A stretch of 29,943 nucleotides of DNA from Anaerolineaceae bacterium UBA5838 (GTDB taxonomy: Bacteria; Chloroflexota; Anaerolineae; Anaerolineales; Anaerolineaceae): positions 1 to 29,943 of the forward strand of contig DJGU01000100.1 of NCBI GenBank assembly GCA_002432795.1. Reading direction: 5' to 3'. The position numbers and the translations under genes are program-made. Under the pieces are notes generated by a model. The model did not search any database, was not told the origin of the DNA, and saw nothing but the letters and a program-made list of their open reading frames with translations. The first letter of the stretch is position 1. Each line of letters opens with the position of its first letter. Positions 14,664 through 20,772 of the stretch are shown here, piece by piece.

Positions 14664-15910
14664 TCAAAGCAGCAACATCAACCAGCTATGTAACCCCGCA
14701 GGAGCCCTGCTTCATGGGCGGCTATGGCATGCGCAGGCAGAAATCTGAGGGGGTTCTGGATGAATTGAAGTGCACCGCGCTTCTGTTGGAGATCGAAGGT
14801 GCTCCCATTGTGTTCTGCGATGTGGAAATCTTGATGATCACGCCTGAAATTGTTGCAGAAGTCAAACAGAAGCTGCAGCAAAACTATGGCATCCAGCCGG
14901 AAATGGTCACCATCGCCACCACTCACACCCACGCCGGACCGGAAATCCGTTCCGAGCGCTTGACCATGTTTGATGAAGAAAGTGATGATGGCTTCTGGCA
15001 GCGGTATCAGGATTTCCTCAAAGAAAAGATTTATGCCACCATCGCCGACTGCTTTGAAACTGAGCTGAAAGATGTTAAAGCCTGGTATCGTACCGTGAAA
15101 ATTGAGGGTTTGTATGGCAATCGCAACGGGATTGGCAAACCTGAGGATAAAGACGCCACTCTGGTTGTCTTTAAAGACGGAGAGGATGATCTGGCGGCAA
15201 TTGTAAATATCTCCTGCCACCCGACTGTGCTGGGCGCCCAGAACCTGCAGATCAGCAGTGACTTGCTGGGGTACATCAGCCGGGGCGTCAAAGAACGGCT
15301 GGGAGTGTATCCACTGATGATGCAAGGCGCTTCGGGAGACATGAGCAACCGCAACTACCGTCAGGGTCACGACGCAGAGGAATTGGCTCGCACTGGTGAG
15401 GGCATCCTGGCGCAGCTTTTTGCCAGCGAGGAACTTGAACCGCTCAACTTGAAAAAGCCAGTGGTCGAAGCCTATCACTGGGAAACGAGTTATCCAGTGG
15501 ATCAAGAAGCCCTCAAGAACCTGCAGGAGCAAATCAAGCAGCAGATGGCAACTGAAGAAAATTACGACAAGCATAAAATTTTGCTTTCTTCGGTTTATGC
15601 AATTGACCTGAAGTTGAAGAAAGAAGAAATAACCGCCAATTTTGACGCGGCAATTATCCGCCTGGGAGATGTTGAAATCTGCAAACAACCCGGTGAATTG
15701 TTCTCGCGCTTTGGTATGCAGATCAAGGCTGCCAGCAAAGCAAAACTTCCGCTCATCTGGGGTTATGCCGATGATTATGGCGGTTATCTTGCCGACGAAG
15801 GCGAATACGGCAAGACCTACGAAAGCATTATGTCACCCATGCCCAAAGGCGCTTCGGAAGAAATCACGGATGACCTGGCGCGTTTGATGGCAGGAGAGAT
15901 AACAACATAG
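14660..15910 (+). CDS. Neutral/alkaline ceramidase-like hydrolase, cytoplasmic
   Basis: A 416-residue protein resembling the N-terminal catalytic domain of neutral/alkaline non-lysosomal ceramidases. Zinc-site motifs are visible: TTHTHAGPE (about 92-100) and a later VNISCHPT, with QGASGDMSNRN as the conserved GD(M/I)S-type segment. It lacks a signal peptide and the C-terminal domain of secreted ceramidases, so it should be cytoplasmic. It overlaps the NagA-type gene by four bases, implying translational coupling. A role on ceramide is unlikely in this setting; hydrolysis of an amide or ester on an amino-sugar derivative is a better guess (inference). The last ~15 codons are duplicated 994 bases downstream, showing that a DNA insertion has reshaped this gene's 3' end, which now reads MAGEITT. 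Confidence 0.75.
   Translation: MIKAATSTSYVTPQEPCFMGGYGMRRQKSEGVLDELKCTALLLEIEGAPIVFCDVEILMITPEIVAEVKQKLQQNYGIQPEMVTIATTHTHAGPEIRSERLTMFDEESDDGFWQRYQDFLKEKIYATIADCFETELKDVKAWYRTVKIEGLYGNRNGIGKPEDKDATLVVFKDGEDDLAAIVNISCHPTVLGAQNLQISSDLLGYISRGVKERLGVYPLMMQGASGDMSNRNYRQGHDAEELARTGEGILAQLFASEELEPLNLKKPVVEAYHWETSYPVDQEALKNLQEQIKQQMATEENYDKHKILLSSVYAIDLKLKKEEITANFDAAIIRLGDVEICKQPGELFSRFGMQIKAASKAKLPLIWGYADDYGGYLADEGEYGKTYESIMSPMPKGASEEITDDLARLMAGEITT
15855..15900 (+). repeat. 46-bp direct repeat, left copy
   Basis: Encodes the penultimate residues of the ceramidase-like protein (EEITDDLARLMAGE). Matches 16849-16894 in 42 of 46 positions; all four differences fall at synonymous codon third positions. 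Similarity may extend a few bases to the left (GCGCT) with a one-base indel. Confidence 0.9.
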
Positions 15911-16346
15911 GCGAAATCTACGCGATTGACAACGGGTTTGCCTGTGTCTTTGAAATCATCGGCGAAGACCCGTTCGGCGATGCGGGACCGGGGGCTCGCG
16001 CGATAATAGGTTACAACGACAAGATGGACTGTCAAAGAGATTGGATAGGGAGCGTTCATATTCCGGGCTGGCGCATCAAGCCAGACCACATGAAAGCCTG
16101 CGAAGACTTCATGGCAAACGACGCGAAGGTAGACGAAATCCTGAAAAGGCACTTCGCGACAGATGACTTTGTGAGTGTAGTAAAAGAATACATGAAGCAT
16201 CACCCGCGCAACATCGACAATACTTACCCCTATAGGGGAAGACAGATGACGAGATAAAGGAAATAGCCGTAGAAAGGGCAAAAGCCCAGTTGGAAGCTAG
16301 TTTGAAGTATTTGAAATACGAATTTAATAAGCAGAAGGCTTGTTAG
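15907..16346 (+). pseudogene. Broken hypothetical gene in the insert
   Basis: A coding-like frame runs from the left repeat (readable as GEIYAIDNGFACVFEIIGED, from 15910) to a stop at 16255-16257, with no ATG, GTG or TTG before an internal ATG at 16024. From about 16236 a different frame (-1) continues as coding-like GKTDDEIKEIAVERAKAQLE to a stop at 16344-16346. Joining them near the GGGG run at 16235-16238 gives one ~145-residue hydrophilic protein. The absent start and the frame break suggest a decaying gene whose 5' end was lost at the insertion junction; a sequencing slip in the G run is the alternative for the break. No family recognised. If an intact short form is made, it would be 16024-16257 (77 residues). 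Confidence 0.5.
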
Positions 16347-16359
16347 AAGAGGAGATAAA

Positions 16360-16806
16360 ATGGAAGAACTTTTTTCAGAATCGAAAGCACCAAAAGAAGT
16401 CGTCGGCGAGAAGCCCGAAGAACCGAAACCTGAAATAGAAGAGGAAGCGATATTCGCGCTCTTGGAGTGGGTCTCAAATAAAGACACATACGAAATAAAA
16501 GGGTTCATTCGGGTAGACCTTTACACCAACGGGTACGCCGAAGCGTACGGTGTTGAGCCGGAAGAGTTCGAGGACTTCCTCGAAAAGAACATTTACGATG
16601 TTGAAGACCCGTACCTTAAAATTGTAAGTGAAGAAACCGCATTCAATCAAATGCTCGCTTCCCATTGGAATCAGTTACCCCTCATGTGGAAATTCAACGG
16701 CTATTCAGGCATCTTGAAGCTTGACGAGAAAGGGCTCGACGAACTGATTGATAAATACGGCTGGCAACCAGACAAAGTGAAACCTGACGAGAGCAAGAAA
16801 GAATAG
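16360..16806 (+). CDS. Hypothetical acidic protein in the insert
   Basis: A 148-residue protein with a good ribosome-binding site (AGAGGAG seven to eight bases before ATG), 13 bases after the preceding broken frame. The first ~30 residues are Glu/Pro/Lys-rich and probably disordered; residues ~30-135 look like a compact soluble domain with many aromatic residues; the tail is Lys/Asp/Glu-rich. No membrane segments, no Cys motif, no family I recognise. Its composition differs from the surrounding sugar enzymes, as expected for cargo of a mobile or phage-like element. Function unknown. Confidence 0.6.
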   Translation: MEELFSESKAPKEVVGEKPEEPKPEIEEEAIFALLEWVSNKDTYEIKGFIRVDLYTNGYAEAYGVEPEEFEDFLEKNIYDVEDPYLKIVSEETAFNQMLASHWNQLPLMWKFNGYSGILKLDEKGLDELIDKYGWQPDKVKPDESKKE

Positions 16807-16808
16807 CG

Positions 16809-16901
16809 ATGAGGCAGACCGAATACCGCCGAAGGAACACCGCGCTCACGGAAGAAATCACTGATGACCTGGCCCGTTTGATGGCGGGAGAAATGGCATA
16901 A
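16809..16901 (+). CDS. Chimeric 30-codon frame at the insert's right junction
   Basis: A short frame from ATG 16809 to TAA 16899-16901. Its first ~13 codons (MRQTEYRRRNTAL) come from the insert; the rest, EEITDDLARLMAGEMA, is the original tail of the ceramidase-like gene in its native frame. It has no obvious strong ribosome-binding site and starts two bases after the preceding stop. Probably a by-product of the insertion rather than a functional gene, but it preserves the ancestral stop and its spacing to the SIS gene. Confidence 0.35.
   Translation: MRQTEYRRRNTALTEEITDDLARLMAGEMA
16849..16894 (+). repeat. 46-bp direct repeat, right copy
   Basis: Partner of 15855-15900 at offset 994. It continues directly into GGCATAA and, two bases on, the SIS gene ATG, so it is most simply the original gene end, while the left copy would have arrived with the insert. 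Confidence 0.9.
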
Positions 16902-16903
16902 AA

Positions 16904-17647
16904 ATGAAATACGCAAATGAATATCTGGAAAACCTGGGCGAAATACTGGAAAAAATCCGGCAGAACGAAGAAGTACTGCGCGAAGCCGCAGACGCGATCC
17001 TGGCACGCGTCAGGCAGGGCGGGTTGATCTTCACGTTCGGCACTGGTCATGGGCATTTGCTGGCACTCGAGATGTTTTATCGCGCTGGCGGCATGGCGCC
17101 TGTAAATCCGATCCTGACGGAAGAACTCATGCTTCACAAAGATGCCACAGCTTCATCCGCCTTTGAACGCAGCGAAGGTCATGCTGAGCCGCTGCTGGAA
17201 GAATTCAAAGTTGGCGCAAAAGATGTGCTGATTGTGTTCTCGAACAGCGGTATCAATCCGCTGACGATTGAGATGGCCATGGGTGCAAAAGAACGCGGCG
17301 CTCTGACCATCGCTCTGACCAACCTTAACCATTCCCGTCCACTGCAAAGCCGCCATCATTCGGGGCTGAAACTCTACGAAATTTGCGACATCGTGCTCGA
17401 CAACTTTGGGGTCTTGGGCGATGCCAGCGTGGAAGTGGCTTCGGGGATCAAGATCGCGCCCACATCTACTGTTGCTGGGGCGGTAATTGTGCATACTCTG
17501 ACTGCCATGATGGTTGAGCTGGCGGAGGCAGAAGGCTACGAGCTCGAACTCCTGACCTCAGGTAACGTTCCCAATGGACACGAGCGCAACCTGGCACTGA
17601 TCAACAAGTACAAGGGCATTGTCAAGAGCCTCGGGCCTAAGCAGTAG
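16904..17647 (+). CDS. SIS-domain sugar-phosphate protein, copy 2 (UPF0309 type)
   Basis: A 247-residue single SIS-domain protein of the UPF0309 group. Phosphosugar loops are FGTGHGHLLA (about 45-54) and FSNSGINPLTIEMA (about 111-124); RHHSGLKLYEICDIVLDN and GDASVEV follow as in copy 1 (8809-9513), to which it is clearly related along its length. It ends with NGHERNLALINKYKG, typical of the group. Expected in the cytoplasm, acting on an amino-sugar phosphate as isomerase or deaminase, or regulating. Located between the NagA/ceramidase-like pair and a HAD phosphatase/murQ pair, so it may handle the MurNAc branch. No strong ribosome-binding site is visible; translation may originally have been coupled to the ceramidase-like gene. 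Confidence 0.87.
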   Translation: MKYANEYLENLGEILEKIRQNEEVLREAADAILARVRQGGLIFTFGTGHGHLLALEMFYRAGGMAPVNPILTEELMLHKDATASSAFERSEGHAEPLLEEFKVGAKDVLIVFSNSGINPLTIEMAMGAKERGALTIALTNLNHSRPLQSRHHSGLKLYEICDIVLDNFGVLGDASVEVASGIKIAPTSTVAGAVIVHTLTAMMVELAEAEGYELELLTSGNVPNGHERNLALINKYKGIVKSLGPKQ

Positions 17648-17668
17648 GAATCATCGAAAGGATTTGTT

Positions 17669-18523
17669 TTGAAAAGAGAGTTCCACAAAGAGAATATCCG
17701 ATTAGCCGCTTTTGACCTCGATGGAACCATTCTGACCAAAAGTACTATCACCGAGCTTACCAAAGCTGCCATCATGCGACTGGCTGAAAGCGGTGTGAGG
17801 ACCATTGTGGCGACCGGTCGCCACATATTTACTTTACCCCCGGCGGTACTGGATATCCCCAGTTTCCAGATTGCGATTGGCTCCAACGGTACGATGATTG
17901 GCAATATCCGCAGTAAAGAACTTTATAATTTTGACGGTTTTGATGTTGAAACAGCCTTGAGTTTTCTGCGCTGGTTGCCCACTATCACGAATTCTTTCCA
18001 TGTTTCTTTTCACGATGGTTCTGGTTACCTGATGAAGGAAAATCTTGAGCGCTTGCTGGATCTGCAGCCCAATGAAGCAGAGCGCGCAAAATCTGAACGG
18101 GAGTACCGCAGGGTTTATACAGTCCTTGACGACCTTGAACATGTCGAACAGACCATGAAGCCAGTGGCGAAGTTTGGTTTCAGGATGGCGAGAGAGGAAG
18201 ATGTGCCTGCCGCGGTCAGGATGGTGCGGCACAATTTTGGCTTCGAAGCGGCTGTCACTGATTATCAGACCATCGAGGTGACAAAAGGCGGCGTCACAAA
18301 AGCCTCAGGATTAATGCATGTTTGCGAGCATTACGGCCTGGATCCCGAAAACGTGATCGTTTTTGGTGATAGCGGTAACGATGTGCCGGCGATGAAAATT
18401 GCTGGTTATGCCGTGGCGATGGGCAATGCTCATGCAAATGTAAAGGCTGAGGCAGACGAAGTGACTGAAAGCATCCATGATGATGGCGTAGCCCTGGCGA
18501 TTAAACGTTTATTTGACCTGTAA
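17669..18523 (+). CDS. HAD-superfamily Cof-type phosphatase, copy 2
   Basis: A 284-residue HAD-IIB hydrolase starting with TTG; AAAGGA lies six bases before it and no better ATG is available. Motif I FDLDGT gives Asp16/Asp18, ATGRH carries motif II, and FGDSGNDVPAM carries motif IV with the usual Lys in TKGGVTKASGL. A C2 cap domain fills the middle. It probably dephosphorylates a sugar phosphate, perhaps relieving accumulation of intermediates in the surrounding amino-sugar pathway. murQ begins nine bases after its stop. Similar in architecture to the HAD at 7070, but with a different cap sequence. Confidence 0.87.
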   Translation: MKREFHKENIRLAAFDLDGTILTKSTITELTKAAIMRLAESGVRTIVATGRHIFTLPPAVLDIPSFQIAIGSNGTMIGNIRSKELYNFDGFDVETALSFLRWLPTITNSFHVSFHDGSGYLMKENLERLLDLQPNEAERAKSEREYRRVYTVLDDLEHVEQTMKPVAKFGFRMAREEDVPAAVRMVRHNFGFEAAVTDYQTIEVTKGGVTKASGLMHVCEHYGLDPENVIVFGDSGNDVPAMKIAGYAVAMGNAHANVKAEADEVTESIHDDGVALAIKRLFDL

Positions 18524-18532
18524 AGGAGAAAA

Positions 18533-19447
18533 ATGGCAGTTCAACCCTCTGAGATAAAGAAGTTAACAACCGAACAACGCAACCCAGCGACACTGGATAT
18601 CGATATGCTGCCCACGCTGGACATGGTGCGGATGCTGAACGACCAGAACAGGGTGCTGGCGGATGCGGTGGAAGAACAGTCCGAGCAGATTGCCGAAGCT
18701 GTAGATCTCATCACCAGGCGCATGCAGCGCGGCGGACGCCTGATCTATATCGGCGCGGGCACCAGCGGCAGGCTCGGTGTGATGGATGCTTCTGAAATAC
18801 CGCCGACCTTCTCGATGCCACCTGAAGGCGTTGTTGGGCTGATTGCTGGCGGCGAGAGAGCCATCAGCGGGGCAGTGGAGCACGTTGAGGATGACCCTCT
18901 TGCCGCAGCGGAACAGCTTAAATCTCTTGGGTTATACCAAAACGATGTGGTATGTGGTATCGCCGCGAGCGGTCGCACGCCCTACGTGCTTGGGGGTTTG
19001 GATTATGCCAGGAGCGTTGGCGCGGGGACGATTAGTGTTGCGAATAATAAGCATAGCGAAATTGGCAGGCACGCGGATGTGGCCATCGAAGTCGAAACCG
19101 GTCCAGAAGCCCTTTCAGGCTCCACCCGCCTGAAGGCTGGTACAGCTCAAAAAATGGTGCTGAACCTGCTGTCGACGGCAACGATGATCCAACAGGGCAA
19201 AACCTACAGCAACCTGATGGTGGATGTTAAAGCCACGAATGAGAAATTGCACGCACGCTGCCTGAACATCCTGCGAGAAATCTTCCCCGCGGTCGAAACA
19301 GAACGCCTGGCAGAAGCTCTGGCGTCTGCAAACGGGAGCGTGAAACTGGCGGCAGTCATCATAAAGACGGGGCTGCCGGTGGAGCAGGCGCGCGCTGAAC
19401 TGGAGAAGCACAACGGACATTTGCGCCGGGTCTTTGGGGAGGCATAA
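18533..19447 (+). CDS. murQ: N-acetylmuramic acid 6-phosphate etherase
   Basis: A 304-residue MurQ. It cleaves the D-lactyl ether of MurNAc-6-phosphate to give GlcNAc-6-P and lactate in cell-wall sugar recycling. Signature segments: IGAGTSGRLGVMDASE (about 73-88) with catalytic-region Glu88, AVEHVEDD with Glu116/Glu119, GIAASGRTPYV and STRLKAGTAQKM. Length is normal. Ribosome-binding AAAGGAG is five bases before ATG. Its presence ties the cluster to peptidoglycan amino sugars: its product is the substrate of the two NagA enzymes in the window. Overlap with the next gene is minimal (start at 19449). Confidence 0.96.
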   Translation: MAVQPSEIKKLTTEQRNPATLDIDMLPTLDMVRMLNDQNRVLADAVEEQSEQIAEAVDLITRRMQRGGRLIYIGAGTSGRLGVMDASEIPPTFSMPPEGVVGLIAGGERAISGAVEHVEDDPLAAAEQLKSLGLYQNDVVCGIAASGRTPYVLGGLDYARSVGAGTISVANNKHSEIGRHADVAIEVETGPEALSGSTRLKAGTAQKMVLNLLSTATMIQQGKTYSNLMVDVKATNEKLHARCLNILREIFPAVETERLAEALASANGSVKLAAVIIKTGLPVEQARAELEKHNGHLRRVFGEA

Positions 19448-19448
19448 G

Positions 19449-20459
19449 ATGTTAACCAGAACCGTTATCATTCCTGCCAAGGGACGGGCGGAAGTCGTTG
19501 TGGAAGAGCTCGATACCAGTAATCTGCAGCCCAATGAAGCCATTATTCAGGCGGAAGCCAGCATGATCAGCGCTGGCACAGAACTCTCGCGCGTTTTTGA
19601 GATCAAAAAAAGTTTCAGTTACCCGGTGCGCCCGGGCTATTCGGCGGTGGGGAAAGTGCTGGCAAAGGGTGAGGGGTTGACGGATTTGGAAGCAGGCGAT
19701 CGTGTGTTCTACACCGGACCCCACGCTTCGGTCTGCCGCTTCTCCCGCGGAACTCGCACCCAGGGACCGATGATCTTTAAACTGCCGGAAGGCATTGGCG
19801 CGCAGGAAGGCACCTTGATCACCCTGGCATTGGTCGCTATTAGCGGCATCAACAGCGTGGAGGTGCGCCTGGGGGACCGCATTGGGGTGTTTGGCATGGG
19901 AATGATCGGGCTGCTGGCGGCACTGATGCTCAAGAAACTGGGGGCTGAGGTGGTGGCAATTGACCCGGTGGTGGAGCGTTGCGCCCAGGCGCAGCAAATG
20001 GGGATTTCACACATAGTGGATTGCCCGGCAGAAGAGCAGCTGGCGCAAATCCAGGCACGCTTTGGCGGGCTGGACGCGGCTGTGGACGTGACAGGCGCGG
20101 CAAGAGCAATTGAGACGGCGGTTTTAGTCTGCAAGAAATACGGGCAGGTGGCACTGCTTGGCACTCCGCGTGCCTCCTGCACCCTGGACGTGACCCCCAT
20201 GCTGAATGCCATCCACATGCGCATGCTGCGCGTGACCGGGGCATTCAACAGCCTGGAGCCAGTGTTTGAGAGCGAAGGTATGCGCATGAACGTGGCGCGC
20301 AATTTCGAGACCGTTTGCAGCATGATCCTTAGCCGTGAATTGCCGGTTTCGTGGCTGATCAGCCATGTGATCGCGCCGGAGGAGGCAGAAAGAGCCTACC
20401 ACGGCTTGATGTTCGAACCCGATCTTTACCACTGCGTGGTGATTGACTGGCGTAAGTAG
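19449..20459 (+). CDS. MDR-family (zinc-type) dehydrogenase, possibly zinc-free
   Basis: A 336-residue medium-chain dehydrogenase/reductase. The start at 19449 (MLTRTVIIPAKGRAE) immediately follows the murQ stop; the frame is open 15 bases upstream. Nucleotide-binding GVFGMGMIGLLAALM (about residues 145-159) and AIDPVVER follow the expected order; VDVTGA and LLGTPR are typical of the coenzyme domain. The usual catalytic zinc ligands are not seen: CG(I)CGTD is replaced by MISAGTELSR and the GHE motif by PGYSAVGKV. The structural four-Cys loop is also absent. It probably oxidises or reduces a sugar or polyol intermediate and may pair with the Gfo/Idh/MocA protein, but substrate is unknown. Last gene of the operon. 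Confidence 0.82.
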   Translation: MLTRTVIIPAKGRAEVVVEELDTSNLQPNEAIIQAEASMISAGTELSRVFEIKKSFSYPVRPGYSAVGKVLAKGEGLTDLEAGDRVFYTGPHASVCRFSRGTRTQGPMIFKLPEGIGAQEGTLITLALVAISGINSVEVRLGDRIGVFGMGMIGLLAALMLKKLGAEVVAIDPVVERCAQAQQMGISHIVDCPAEEQLAQIQARFGGLDAAVDVTGAARAIETAVLVCKKYGQVALLGTPRASCTLDVTPMLNAIHMRMLRVTGAFNSLEPVFESEGMRMNVARNFETVCSMILSRELPVSWLISHVIAPEEAERAYHGLMFEPDLYHCVVIDWRK

Positions 20460-20483
20460 ATACGTAGGTTGGTTTGGATTCCG

Positions 20484-20579
20484 TGACGCCAACCCACCAA
20501 CACAAATAAATGCCATGCTGGCGGTGGGTTGGCTATTATATTCCTGTATAGTTTCCATGCTCCTTGACGCCAACCCACC
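20484..20579. repeat. REP-like direct and inverted repeats, possible operon terminator
   Basis: TGACGCCAACCCACC occurs at 20484-20498 and 20565-20579, with the inverse GGTGGGTTGGC at 20523-20533, giving a perfect 11-bp stem with 20488-20498. A GGTTGG at 20468-20473 can also pair with CCAACC. The hairpin is followed by TATTATATTCC, so it can stop transcription of the amino-sugar operon. Confidence 0.7.
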
Positions 20580-20600
20580 CTACCCAGCTTTTGCCAGCCA

Positions 20601-20642
20601 ACCCCCTCCAGCGCAGCGAAAAGGAGACAAGAGGGAGGGGGT
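20601..20642. repeat. G/C-run inverted repeat
   Basis: ACCCCCTCC (20601-20609) pairs perfectly with GGAGGGGGT (20634-20642), 24-base loop. Followed by GGGTCATTAATG, no T tract. Part of the 313-base non-coding stretch between the MDR gene and hutI. Confidence 0.6.
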
Positions 20643-20713
20643 GGGTCATTAATGATTCTTGAGGCTCCTGGTTTCTAGATAGTTCTGTGAATCTTTTCGA
20701 ATAATCCGCACTA

Positions 20714-20737
20714 GCATTCACTCATGCATTCACTCAT
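20714..20737. repeat. 12-bp perfect tandem repeat upstream of hutI
   Basis: GCATTCACTCAT occurs twice in a row, followed by a partial third GC. It lies 36-59 bases before the hutI start, just upstream of the likely promoter, so it could be a regulator-binding site or a replication slippage product. Confidence 0.75.
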
Positions 20738-20772
20738 GCCTGACTTTGCAACATATCCGTTACAATTAGGGC

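Larger units (their letters stand above)
15901..16848. mobile_element. Inserted DNA segment between 46-bp direct repeats
   Basis: About 950 bases of DNA foreign to the operon, bounded by direct copies of the 3' end of the ceramidase-like gene. Removing one repeat and the segment restores a gene ending MAGEMA with its stop two bases before the downstream SIS gene start, matching the tight spacing elsewhere in the operon. The insert carries a broken frame and one intact small gene, both on the plus strand, and no recognisable integrase or transposase. It may be the remnant of an integrative element that carries its own version of the target gene's 3' end, or the scar of a tandem gene duplication later overwritten. 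Confidence 0.6.

Noticed and set aside
14678..15688. A 336-codon minus-strand frame opposite the ceramidase-like gene
   Set aside because: Low-complexity hydrophobic and Gln-rich composition typical of an antisense frame; no ribosome-binding site and a conserved gene on the other strand.
16225..16245. Programmed -1 frameshift joining the two halves of the insert's first frame
   Set aside because: The zero-frame codons TAT AGG GGA do not form an X XXY YYZ slippery heptamer and no stimulating hairpin was seen; decay or a sequence slip is simpler.
15817..16281. Minus-strand frames within the insert (15817-16281, 16230-16508, 16694-17137)
   Set aside because: They cross the direct repeats or the start of the SIS gene and show no ribosome-binding sites; the plus-strand frames have better protein character.
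15901..16848. Prophage or complete integrative element
   Set aside because: Under 1 kb, with no integrase, transposase, replication or structural gene; only a remnant or passive insert can be supported.
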